A stretch of 64,000 bases of DNA from Coriobacteriaceae bacterium (GTDB lineage Bacteria > Actinomycetota > Coriobacteriia > Coriobacteriales > Coriobacteriaceae), in assembly GCA_902835305.1 (NCBI GenBank), contig CADFMD010000005.1:82508-146507 (forward strand). The letters are read 5' to 3'. Each line of letters opens with the position of its first letter. Position 1 is the stretch's first letter. Position numbers and translations under genes: made by a program. Of this stretch, positions 17,603-24,866 are shown one piece after another. The notes under the pieces were generated by a model. The model did not search any database. It saw only the letters and a program-made list of their open reading frames with translations, and was not told the DNA's origin.

Positions 17603-19409
17603 GTGCCTCGCCTCCTTCCTGGGTCTGAGCTTGCGTTGCGGATGCCTCGGTGTCGGCCTCGACGGCCCCTTCGCCCTCAGCAGACATCTTGTTTTGCGAG
17701 GTAAAGGTCTCGCGGTAGATCTCGCTCGTCTTGAGTAGCTCGTCATGGTTGCCGATCTGCGCGATGCGGCCGCCCTCCATGACGATGATGCGGTCTGCGT
17801 CCTGCACGGAGCTGATGCGCTGGGCGATGATGAGCTTGGTCGTGTTGGGCAGATAGCTTGCCAGCCCTGCGCGGATCTTGGCGTCGGTCTTGGTGTCGAC
17901 GGCGCTGGTGGAGTCGTCCAGGATCAAGATCTTGGGGCGACGCAGCAGGGCGCGCGCAATGCACAGGCGCTGCTTCTGACCGCCGGAAACATTGGAGCCG
18001 CCCTGTTCGATCCAGGTGTCGTAGCCCTTGGGGAAACCGTCGACAAACTCGTCGGCGCAGGCCAGATGCGCTGCCTCGCGGACTTCCTCGTCGGTGGCGT
18101 TCGGGTCGCCCCAACGCAGGTTCTCGGCGATGGTGCCGCTAAACAGCACGTTTTTCTGAAGCACCATGGCGACCTGGTGACGCAGCGCGTCCAGGTCGTA
18201 GTCGCGCACGTCCACGCCGCCCACGCGCACAGTGCCTTCGGTGGTGTCGTACAGGCGGGCGATGAGGTTAACGAGCGTGGACTTGGCCGAGCCGGTGCCG
18301 CCGATGATGCCGATGGTCTCGCCGCTCGTAATGTGCAGGTCGATATCGTCGAGCGCCTGGCGCTTCGCATGCTTGGAATACTTAAAACTCACGTGGTCAA
18401 AGTCGATGGAACCGTCGGCAACCTCGAGCACGGGCTCGGCGGGATCGGCGATCGTGGGCTCGGCGGCCAGCACCTCGGCAATGCGGTGTGCCGATTCGTC
18501 GGCCATGGTCACCATGACAAAGATCATCGACAGCTGCATCAGGCTCATGAGAATCTGGAAACCATAGGTAAAGGTCGAGGAGAGCTGGCCCACGTCGAAC
18601 AGCGTGCCCTGGCTCGTGATGATGAGCTTGGAGCCCAGGTAGATGATGACGACAAACGCGCCGTTGACGCAGATGTTCATCATGGGGTTGTTAAAGGCGA
18701 GCAGCTTCTCGGCGCGGGTGAAGTCCATCTGGACATCGCGCGCGGCGGCCGCGAACTTCTCCTTCTCAAAGTCTTCGCGTACGTAGCTCTTAACCACGCG
18801 CATGCCGGTGACGTTTTCCTCGACGGACTCGTTAAGGGCATCGTACTTGTGGAACACGCGCGAGAAGATGGGGCGCACCTTAAAGATGATAAAGAACAGC
18901 CCAAAGCCCAGCAGCGGAATGATAATCAGGTAGACCATGGCGACGCTACCGCCCATGATAAATGCCATGGTAAAGGCGAAGATCAAGACAAGCGGCGCGC
19001 GCACGGCGATACGGATGATCATCATAAAGGCTTGCTGCACGTTGTTGATGTCGGTGGTCAGGCGCGTGACGAGCGAGGAGCTCGAGAACTCATCGATGTT
19101 GGCAAAGCTGAACGTCTGGATCTTGTAGAACAGGTCGTGATGCAGGTTCTTGGCGAAGCCGCAGCTCGCATGGCTGCAGGTGACGCCTGCCGCGGCGCCA
19201 AAAGCAAGCGATGTCAGCGCGATGAGCACCAAAAGGCCCGCGGTGGGAAGCATCTCGGCTACGGTGGCGCCGTCTTTGATGGCGTCGATCAGGTTGGCGG
19301 TGATAAATGGAATCAGCATCTCGCAGAGCACCTCGCCAAGCACGAGCAACGGCGTGGCAACGGTGACTTTCATATAGTCGCGGATGCTGCCCATGAGGGT
19401 TTTAATCAT
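17595..19409 (-). CDS. ABC exporter half-transporter, subunit with degenerate catalytic residues
   Basis: A 604-residue fused six-TM permease/ATPase. Walker A is GGTGSAKST (Ala for the usual Gly), the signature is VSGGQKQR, Walker B is ILILDDSTSAVD with Asp in place of the catalytic Glu, and the H-loop is AQRISS with Gln in place of His. These are the hallmarks of the non-hydrolysing site partner in heterodimeric exporters such as TM287/288, LmrCD and BmrCD. It overlaps the MarR gene upstream and its partner downstream by eight bases each. Multidrug export is likely but unproven. Confidence 0.93.
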   Translation of the reverse strand: MIKTLMGSIRDYMKVTVATPLLVLGEVLCEMLIPFITANLIDAIKDGATVAEMLPTAGLLVLIALTSLAFGAAAGVTCSHASCGFAKNLHHDLFYKIQTFSFANIDEFSSSSLVTRLTTDINNVQQAFMMIIRIAVRAPLVLIFAFTMAFIMGGSVAMVYLIIIPLLGFGLFFIIFKVRPIFSRVFHKYDALNESVEENVTGMRVVKSYVREDFEKEKFAAAARDVQMDFTRAEKLLAFNNPMMNICVNGAFVVIIYLGSKLIITSQGTLFDVGQLSSTFTYGFQILMSLMQLSMIFVMVTMADESAHRIAEVLAAEPTIADPAEPVLEVADGSIDFDHVSFKYSKHAKRQALDDIDLHITSGETIGIIGGTGSAKSTLVNLIARLYDTTEGTVRVGGVDVRDYDLDALRHQVAMVLQKNVLFSGTIAENLRWGDPNATDEEVREAAHLACADEFVDGFPKGYDTWIEQGGSNVSGGQKQRLCIARALLRRPKILILDDSTSAVDTKTDAKIRAGLASYLPNTTKLIIAQRISSVQDADRIIVMEGGRIAQIGNHDELLKTSEIYRETFTSQNKMSAEGEGAVEADTEASATQAQTQEGGEAHE

Positions 19410-19905
19410 CCAGTTCCTCCCAGGTTACACGGATTTTCTCGAGCATTTCGGCGAGCTGCTCGCGCTCGTCGTGGGTGAGGGCACTAAAGGCTTGCTCTCT
19501 AAAGCGAATGCGGGCCGCCTGGTCGATGCGGGCGTTTTCCCGGCCGGTTTCGGTCAGGCGAATGGTGAGCTGCCGTCGATCCTTGGGGTTACGGCTGCGC
19601 TCGATGAGGCCGTTGAGCTCGAGCTTGGACAGGATCTCGGAAAGCGACCCCGGCTTGAGGTCAAAGTGCATGCCGAGTTCCTGCTGCGACATCTCGCCGC
19701 CGGGTTGCTTGGCCAGCAGGCAGATGATGGGTGCCTTGCCGGACACGCCTCCGCCATGAAAATGCATGTAATGGCCGCAAAAGCCCAGGCCGCTCAGGAT
19801 GCGCTTGGCGAGTTTGTCTTCGGCGCTGACCGCTTCGGGTATGTCTACCGGTTGCGACGGGTCACCGCCGGGCTCATGCGGAAGGACGAGTGGTTCAACA
19901 CACAT
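19402..19905 (-). CDS. MarR-family transcriptional regulator
   Basis: A 167-residue winged-helix regulator. The DNA-binding part reads GEMSQQELGMHFDLKPGSLSEILSKLELNGLIERS, with the wing RNPKDRRQLTIRLTETG. The N-terminus is His/Gly-rich (HYMHFHGGG). GAAAGGAGC lies 13 bases before the ATG at 19905. It is the first gene of the operon with both ABC exporter subunits and overlaps the first by eight bases, the usual layout of a MarR repressor that controls its own efflux pump. Confidence 0.9.
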   Translation of the reverse strand: MCVEPLVLPHEPGGDPSQPVDIPEAVSAEDKLAKRILSGLGFCGHYMHFHGGGVSGKAPIICLLAKQPGGEMSQQELGMHFDLKPGSLSEILSKLELNGLIERSRNPKDRRQLTIRLTETGRENARIDQAARIRFREQAFSALTHDEREQLAEMLEKIRVTWEELDD

Positions 19906-19929
19906 ATCTAAGCTTCGCTCCTTTCTTTA

Positions 19930-19959
19930 GTTAGGTAGTTGAATTGTTTTGTGCCTAAC
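19930..19959 (-). promoter_or_regulatory. Putative MarR operator
   Basis: The dyad GTTAGGTA (19930-19937) / TGCCTAAC (19952-19959) has half-site centres 22 bp apart, about two helical turns. It lies 25-54 bases upstream of the MarR start in an AT-rich stretch. Its position fits an autoregulatory operator for the marR-ABC-ABC operon. No binding data are implied. Confidence 0.5.
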
Positions 19960-20004
19960 CAATTTAGGAGCACGGTAAATAAATGTCAAGGTACCAAACT
20001 TATA

Positions 20005-20143
20005 GTTACGGCGTTTTGCCAAACGCCGTAACCGCTCGACGCTGCAAACGCTCCTAAGCGGCAATCTGGCGTTCAATCGTCGGGCATGGCCACAAGGCCT
20101 ATGCCCTCCTCTTTCACGCCACCTTGCTCGCTTAGGAGCGTTT
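20005..20143 (+). repeat. Structured intergenic repeat, copy A
   Basis: Hairpin 1 is a 12-bp stem at 20005-20032 (GTTACGGCGTTT/AAACGCCGTAAC). The conserved linker TCGACGCTG follows. Then comes a nested structure: a perfect 15-bp outer stem (20046-20060 with 20129-20143), a middle stem TGGCGT/ACGCCA (20067-20072 with 20116-20121) and an inner stem GGGCAT-GGCC, loop ACAA, GGCC-T-ATGCCC with a bulged T. Related copies lie at 37461, 43537 and 59077, with a partial copy at 33734. It occupies the gap upstream of the pyridoxal kinase gene. Confidence 0.75.
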
Positions 20144-20193
20144 TCGCTGTCCGTCCTCAACATGTGATTCCGCCACGGTCCGCTTCGGTGCAT

Positions 20194-20226
20194 GTGATCC
20201 CTTGGGGACGGAGGAAAAGGGATCAT
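20194..20226. repeat. 33-bp repeat also found inside the M20 peptidase gene
   Basis: The stretch GTGATCC...GGGGACGGAGGAAAA...GGATCAT is nearly the same as 41919-41951 (about 29 of 33 bases). Its ends GATCCCTT/AAGGGATC can pair. It lies in the 445-bp gap between marR and the pyridoxal kinase gene, which otherwise holds only repeat copy A and presumed promoters. Confidence 0.65.
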
Positions 20227-20350
20227 TTTCCGAAACCTTTCCGCAACAATTTGCCCTTCGTACCGCTCGCCTCCGCCCACAACGCCTTCTGCGCTACACT
20301 TAGTCGCACTGTGGCGCTGCCGCGCCGCGCCCGAAACAAGGGAGACCCTC

Positions 20351-21175
20351 ATGAAGAATACTCAGCTGCTGCTGGTTAACGATATGTGCGGTTACGGCAA
20401 GGTCGCGCTTTCCGCCATGCTGCCGGTGCTGTCGCACATGGGCTACCGTATCCACAACCTGCCGACGGCGCTCGTTTCTGACACGCTCAACTACCCCAAG
20501 TTCTACATCCACGACACCACCGAGTACGTGCGTCAAAGCCTCGCTATCTGGGAGGAGCTCGGCTTTGAGTTCGACGCCATCTCGACCGGCTTTATCGTGA
20601 CCGAGGAAGAGACGCGCATCATCTCGGACTTTTGCCACCGCCGTGCGCAAAAGGGCACCAAGGTGTTCGTCGATCCCATCATGGGCGACAACGGCAAGCT
20701 CTATGCCGGTGTGCCCGAGTCCACGATCGGTCTCATGAGGCACCTGCTCGAGTGCGCCGATTACGCGGTTCCCAATTACACTGAGGCCTGTCTGCTCACC
20801 GATACGCCTATTGCAGAGCAAATCACGCCCGACGAGGCTCGCGTTCTTGTGAACGCCGTGCGTGAGCTGGGTGCCAAGTCGGTGGTCATTACGAGCGCCG
20901 TAGTCAATGGCACGAACGCGGTTATCGGTTACGACCATGTGGCGGGGGAGTACTTTACGATTCCCTTTGAGCTCATTCCGGTCTATTTCCCGGGCACGGG
21001 CGACACGTTCTCGGCGGTGCTCGTCGGCCGCGTTATGGCAGGCTGGAGTCTGCAGCGCGCGACGTTCGATGCCATGCGTGTGGTGGCTGAGCTTATCGAA
21101 CGCAATGCCGACCAAGAGGACAAGTCGGCCGGCCTTCCCATCGAGGCCTGCCTGGACGTGATCGACCATGAGTAA
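20351..21175 (+). CDS. pdxY: Pyridoxal/pyridoxamine kinase
   Basis: A 274-residue ribokinase-fold enzyme that phosphorylates pyridoxal and related vitamers to PLP in the salvage pathway. The N-terminus LLLVNDMCGYGKVALSAMLPVLSHMGY binds the vitamer. The middle has FVDPIMGDNGKLY and VPNYTEACLLT, and the C-terminal GTGDTFSAVL holds the anion hole and catalytic Asp. The 274 residues fit PdxK/PdxY. The substrate loop starts NDMCGYGK rather than the longer bacterial PdxK form. The next small gene overlaps its stop by eight bases. Confidence 0.88.
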   Translation: MKNTQLLLVNDMCGYGKVALSAMLPVLSHMGYRIHNLPTALVSDTLNYPKFYIHDTTEYVRQSLAIWEELGFEFDAISTGFIVTEEETRIISDFCHRRAQKGTKVFVDPIMGDNGKLYAGVPESTIGLMRHLLECADYAVPNYTEACLLTDTPIAEQITPDEARVLVNAVRELGAKSVVITSAVVNGTNAVIGYDHVAGEYFTIPFELIPVYFPGTGDTFSAVLVGRVMAGWSLQRATFDAMRVVAELIERNADQEDKSAGLPIEACLDVIDHE

Positions 21176-21497
21176 CATTGGCGAGGGCGGCGTCAAGCCT
21201 GCGGGCGAGAACAGGCCGCTCGGCGCGCCGCGTGGCAAGCGGCCGCGTATCCGCGTGAGCTGCGTGGACCAGCTGGGGACGTGCCGCTGCCACCACGGTC
21301 ACAAGCCGGGCGACGTTTTTGACTTTGACCGAGACCGCGGCAAGATGTGCGCCATGGCCTGCCATGTGGGCTTTCCCTATATCGATATCCTGCGCTATGG
21401 CGGAACCGTGCCTGGCAACGAGCCCGGCACGGCAAAGTTCTGCTGCCCCGAGGTCGATACTCTGAACGTCTGGCTTGCCGAGATCGTCGACGAGTAA
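21168..21497 (+). CDS. Small Cys-rich protein, TIGR04076-like, function unknown
   Basis: A 109-residue protein. After a ~28-residue polar N-terminus it shows RVSCVDQLGTCRCHHGHKPGD, CAMACHVGFPYIDILRYGG and KFCCPEVD. The spacing of Cys, His and the GHKPGD and LRYGG motifs resembles the uncharacterised TIGR04076 family as I recall it. The cysteines may bind a metal. It overlaps the pdxY stop by eight bases, suggesting coupled translation, but no functional link to vitamin B6 is known. Confidence 0.65.
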   Translation: MSNIGEGGVKPAGENRPLGAPRGKRPRIRVSCVDQLGTCRCHHGHKPGDVFDFDRDRGKMCAMACHVGFPYIDILRYGGTVPGNEPGTAKFCCPEVDTLNVWLAEIVDE

Positions 21498-21498
21498 C

Positions 21499-21595
21499 CG
21501 AGCGAGGATTTTCTCCCGTCGAAATATCGAGCGTGGATTATCTCCCGTTTTGGGCGCAATTTCGCACTCAAAGTGGGAGATAGTCCTCGCTCGAT
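21499..21595. repeat. Hairpin repeat, left of the ATPase gene
   Basis: A 27-base arm at 21526-21552 (ATCGAGCGTGGATTATCTCCC...) is complementary with few mismatches to 21569-21595. A second left-type arm stands just before it (CGAGCGAGGATTTTCTCCC, 21499-21517). A close relative lies at 23200-23263, on the other side of the ATPase gene. It starts one base after the stop of the small Cys-rich gene. Confidence 0.7.
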
Positions 21596-21676
21596 TTGTA
21601 TGCGAGAATCCCGACCTCACTTATGCCCATGCTTAGGCGCACGCGTCGTTGTTCTATGCGCGAGTAAGCTCAAATT

Positions 21677-21754
21677 TCTGCATTTCATCAAATTTCGGTA
21701 CTAAAAATCTCTGCATTTCATCGATAATAGTCGATATAAATATCTGCATTTCAT
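21677..21754 (+). repeat. Three 12-bp direct repeats with exact 33-bp period
   Basis: TCTGCATTTCAT occurs at 21677-21688, 21710-21721 and 21743-21754. The period is exactly 33 bp, about three helical turns, so a protein would contact one DNA face. The tract is AT-rich and ends 23 bases before the ATPase start codon. Since 33 is divisible by three, the same tract also encodes an 11-residue repeat if translated from an upstream start at 21649; I think regulatory DNA is likelier. Confidence 0.7.
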
Positions 21755-21777
21755 TTATCGAGGCGATGGGAGAGCTT

Positions 21778-23139
21778 ATGTTGCGCAGGAAAATCGCTGA
21801 TGAGCTTGATTGTTGGCAGAGATCCATTGAACGAAAGGCGTTGTTCGTCACGGGTTCTCGCCAAATCGGTAAGAGCTACTCGATTCGCGAGTTCGGTAAG
21901 TCAAACTACGCAACCTATATCGAGCTCAATCTCGCGGAAAATCGCCAGGCAAAAGATGCTCTTCTCGAGGCACGGGATGCCGACGATTTCATCAGCAGGG
22001 TGACGCTTCTCTCGGGAAAGCCGATAGCACCGGGCAAAACGCTCGTGTTTATCGATGAGGTCCAAGAGGCCCCCGACATCATGACGATGGCAAAGTTCCT
22101 TGTTGAGGACGGGAGGTGCCGCTGGGCGTTTTCGGGGTCAATGCTCGGGACCCAGTTCAAGGGCGTTAGGTCCTATCCCGTGGGATATGTTCACGAGCTT
22201 AGGATGTTCCCGCTCGATTTTGAGGAGTTTTGCTGGGCGATCGGGGTGAGCGAGGGAGCTCGCCAAACGATACGCGACGCGTGTATCAGCGAGAAGCCCA
22301 TTCCTGATTACATTCACGACGCGATGATGGCAAACTTCAGGACCTATACCGTTGTCGGTGGAATGCCAGAGGTCGTGCAGCGTTTCCTTGACACGCGGGG
22401 CGACCTTGCCTCTGTTCGTCAGCTACAGTCAGAGCTCAACGAACAGTACCGGCGGGATATCTCCAAGTATGCAAGCGGGCGAGCCCTTCAGGTGCAGAGC
22501 ATTTACGATCAGCTCCCTATTATGCTCGAGGGCGAAAACAAACGCTTCGTGCTCAATTCCATTGACCCCAAGGCGCATTACGACAAGTACCAGCGAGATT
22601 TTGTCTGGCTTGTCGATGCCGGCGTTACTCTCAAGGCGGATATCGTAACCGAGCCAAAGTCGCCCCTGCTCAAGACGGCACGGCCATCGCAGTTCAAGCT
22701 ATACCAATCGGATACGGGCATGTTGATGGCGCGCTACCCCGTTGGCGTCGCCCAGGCGGCGTATCTTGATAGCAAGGAACCCAATCTGGGCGGTATTTAC
22801 GAAAACGTGGTGGCCCAGCAGCTGGCTGCCCAAAATCGCCAGCTTTACTACTATCAGACAAAGAAGCGCGGCGAAGTGGACTTTGTGGTCGACGGACCGG
22901 ATGGAACAGCTGTTCCGATCGAGGTTAAATCGGGCTCCTATTACCACGCGCACGCCGCGCTCGGCCATGTGCTTGATACGGCCGAATATGGTGTAAGGCT
23001 CGGGATTGTTTTCTCGAGAGGCAACGTTGAACGCAGCGGAGCTGTTCTTTATTTGCCGCTATATGCGACCTGGGCCCTTTCGGATGTTTTGGGTGACTCC
23101 TGTGCCGAGGGGATAAAGCTGGAGGTCAAGCCGGTCTAG
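21778..23139 (+). CDS. AAA-type ATPase with C-terminal DUF4143 domain
   Basis: A 453-residue protein of the common archaeal/bacterial ATPase family with a C-terminal nuclease-like DUF4143 domain. Walker A is VTGSRQIGKSYS (24-35), Walker B is LVFIDEVQEAP (around 92), and the sensor region reads WAFSGSMLG. The C-terminal part has YENVVAQQLA and REVDFVV-like GEVDFVVDGPDG followed by IEVKSG, the D-ExK pattern of restriction-endonuclease-like folds. GGGAG precedes the ATG at 21778. The function is unknown; such genes are sporadic and often behave as accessory or mobile genes. Related hairpins flank it. Confidence 0.85.
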   Translation: MLRRKIADELDCWQRSIERKALFVTGSRQIGKSYSIREFGKSNYATYIELNLAENRQAKDALLEARDADDFISRVTLLSGKPIAPGKTLVFIDEVQEAPDIMTMAKFLVEDGRCRWAFSGSMLGTQFKGVRSYPVGYVHELRMFPLDFEEFCWAIGVSEGARQTIRDACISEKPIPDYIHDAMMANFRTYTVVGGMPEVVQRFLDTRGDLASVRQLQSELNEQYRRDISKYASGRALQVQSIYDQLPIMLEGENKRFVLNSIDPKAHYDKYQRDFVWLVDAGVTLKADIVTEPKSPLLKTARPSQFKLYQSDTGMLMARYPVGVAQAAYLDSKEPNLGGIYENVVAQQLAAQNRQLYYYQTKKRGEVDFVVDGPDGTAVPIEVKSGSYYHAHAALGHVLDTAEYGVRLGIVFSRGNVERSGAVLYLPLYATWALSDVLGDSCAEGIKLEVKPV

Positions 23140-23153
23140 GGACAGTCCCCGAC

Positions 23154-23180
23154 GCGACAAAGGGATAGTGCCTTTGTCGC
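23154..23180. repeat. Short palindromic repeat (GACAAAGGG family)
   Basis: GCGACAAAGG and CCTTTGTCGC arms surround GATAGTG. It is a variant of the palindromes at 30405, 35378, 35507 and 42177, and lies 15 bases past the ATPase stop. Confidence 0.6.
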
Positions 23181-23199
23181 ATCCGCTATCCGAGATAAT

Positions 23200-23263
23200 G
23201 AGCGTGGATTTTCTCCCGTCTAGAGCGCACTTGAATGCTCAAAGTGGGAGAAAATCCACGCTC
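23200..23263. repeat. Hairpin repeat, right of the ATPase gene
   Basis: GAGCGTGGATTTTCTCCC (23200-23217) pairs perfectly with 23246-23263. The loop and both flanks (CTCAAAGTGGGAG, CTCGATCTGTATGC) match the element at 21499-21603, so the ATPase gene sits between two copies. Confidence 0.7.
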
Positions 23264-23311
23264 GATCTGTATGCCGATGACGCGGCTCGCGAGGTTCGTG
23301 CCTCCGCGAAC

Positions 23312-23758
23312 CTACAGCTGCTCGAGCATAGCGGCGCAACCGGCGAGCACGTCGCGGTAGGTGGCATCGAAATTGCCGGTATACCAGGGATCGGCCACGT
23401 CGCCGGGGCGATCGGTCCAGTCGAGCAAGCGCGTAATCCTGCCGTCGGGGTCGTCGCCAAAGATGCGACGCAGGCCGCGCGCGTTCTCAGCATCCATATA
23501 GACAATGCGATCCCAGTCGCCATACTCCGCGCGACGCACCTGGCGCGCGCGGTGGGCGACGACGGGGATTCCGACCTCGCGTAGCTTGGCAACGGTACCG
23601 TGGTGCGGCGGGTTGCCGATCTCCTCGGTCGAGGTCGCTGCAGAATCGATGACAAACTCGCCCGCGCGCCCAGTGCGGCGCACCAGCTCGGTAAACACGG
23701 ACTCAGCCATCGTCGAGCGGCAGATGTTCCCATGACAGATAAACAGTACGCGTTGCAT
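23312..23758 (-). CDS. Low-molecular-weight protein tyrosine phosphatase
   Basis: A 148-residue cytoplasmic phosphatase. The P-loop CHGNICRS (C8-x5-R14-S15) stands at the N-terminus (MQRVLFICHGNICRSTM), and the general-acid motif DPWYTG is near residue 120, both diagnostic of LMW-PTPs. The start at 23758 follows GAAAGG. The sequence before it, openable from a TTG at 23815, does not resemble the family. It acts on phosphotyrosine proteins or related phospho-residues; no kinase is adjacent. Confidence 0.93.
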   Translation of the reverse strand: MQRVLFICHGNICRSTMAESVFTELVRRTGRAGEFVIDSAATSTEEIGNPPHHGTVAKLREVGIPVVAHRARQVRRAEYGDWDRIVYMDAENARGLRRIFGDDPDGRITRLLDWTDRPGDVADPWYTGNFDATYRDVLAGCAAMLEQL

Positions 23759-23818
23759 AGGACGATACCTTTCATATAGAAGGCTGCTAAAGGGTCGAAG
23801 CCGGACGCATGCCAAGTT

Positions 23819-24568
23819 TTATTTCTTGGCCAGTTTGAAGTAACGCTCAAATATCAATTCGAAAACGTAATAGAACATCAATCGACTGTCGAGGTCCATG
23901 CCGCCCAAGCGGATTTCTTTTTGCACGGTGTAGATGGGGTAGTCGGCTAGTTTCGAGAGAGTATTTCGAGAAAAGCCGGTGAGCGTGACGACCTTGCATC
24001 CGCGCGTTTTGGCTATCGATGTGGCGTCAATAGACACCTGCGTCTCACCGCTGACTGAAACGCTGAAGACCAGGTCGTTTTTGCCAAGCAGTTCTGCGTA
24101 ATGCCTCATGACGTGGCGTTCACTGAGCGTGTCGGTATTCTTGCCCATTATTTTGAGCTTTTCAGCCATTTCGAGGCACGGGTACTTCGAAAAACCCGAG
24201 CAGAAGAACACGATATGCGAGGCGTCCTGGATAAGACTCACAACCGAATCGATGACCCGGTCGTTAAGCAGATCTTTGGTCTGTACGAGCTGGGTATCAA
24301 GAGGAAGTGCCTCGATAGTGAATCGATTGCGGTCGAGCGAGGCGGAATACGATTGTTTGAGCTCCGTAAACCCCGAGAAGCCAAGCTTATGGGCAAGCCT
24401 GACGATTGTATTGGGAGCGACGAAGAACCGTTCAGCAACGCTCTTAAGCGTGACATCGTCAATATCATCACGCAGCTCGATGATGTAGCGCATGATCTCG
24501 CTTTCGAGATCGTTGAGCTTGCTCTCGCCAGCTCGCACATGATCATAAAAAGATTCTTGATCTTTCAT
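23819..24568 (-). CDS. MurR/RpiR-family transcriptional regulator
   Basis: A 249-residue sugar-phosphate-responsive regulator. The N-terminal HTH_6 domain (about 1-80) has TLKSVAERFFVAPNTIVRLAHKLGFSGFTELK. The SIS domain (about 110-240) has IVFFCSGFSKYPCLEMAEKL and VFSVSVSGETQ, where the phosphosugar binds. The ATG at 24568 fits the family start; the ribosome site GAGGGG is distant (13 bases). It diverges from the phospho-alpha-glucosidase/PTS operon and probably controls it, as GlvR-type regulators do. Confidence 0.88.
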   Translation of the reverse strand: MKDQESFYDHVRAGESKLNDLESEIMRYIIELRDDIDDVTLKSVAERFFVAPNTIVRLAHKLGFSGFTELKQSYSASLDRNRFTIEALPLDTQLVQTKDLLNDRVIDSVVSLIQDASHIVFFCSGFSKYPCLEMAEKLKIMGKNTDTLSERHVMRHYAELLGKNDLVFSVSVSGETQVSIDATSIAKTRGCKVVTLTGFSRNTLSKLADYPIYTVQKEIRLGGMDLDSRLMFYYVFELIFERYFKLAKK

Positions 24569-24866
24569 AAGATGTTTCAGCCCCTCGCACCTCGCCGTAT
24601 ATATGGTACCGCTTTGTGTAGCCAGGTGAGAAATCGGTAATCGGTCAAGATTGCCTATTGCCCATGAACTGGGCAAACGCGCGTGTTTGCCTACACATAT
24701 CTGTGTCGTGAGCGAAATCATGTGTCCCCGTTTCGCATTGGCCCACACGGGGACTCGCAAATGACCTTATGTCGCAAAATATCAATCGAAACGAAGCAAG
24801 CCGAGGACAACCGCGGAGCCCAAGGTCTTCGAGAACACCGATCAGCCAACCCTGGAGGGACGGAAC
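24569..24866. promoter_or_regulatory. Divergent control region, RpiR gene / phospho-alpha-glucoside operon
   Basis: The 298-bp gap has two dyads: TTGCCCA-N5-TGGGCAA (24658-24676) and GTCCCCGT-N15-ACGGGGAC (24724-24754). Either may be an operator for the RpiR-type protein. TGCCTA also recurs around the first dyad. No gene is seen here. Confidence 0.45.

Noticed and set aside
20005..20143. A riboswitch controlling the pyridoxal kinase gene
   Set aside because: The same structure occurs after unrelated genes (prfA, LCP, epimerase-like), so it is a repeat family rather than a gene-specific sensor.
21677..21754. A CRISPR array as explanation for the evenly spaced repeats
   Set aside because: Only three 12-bp units with 21-bp gaps, no palindromic repeat, no leader and no cas genes.
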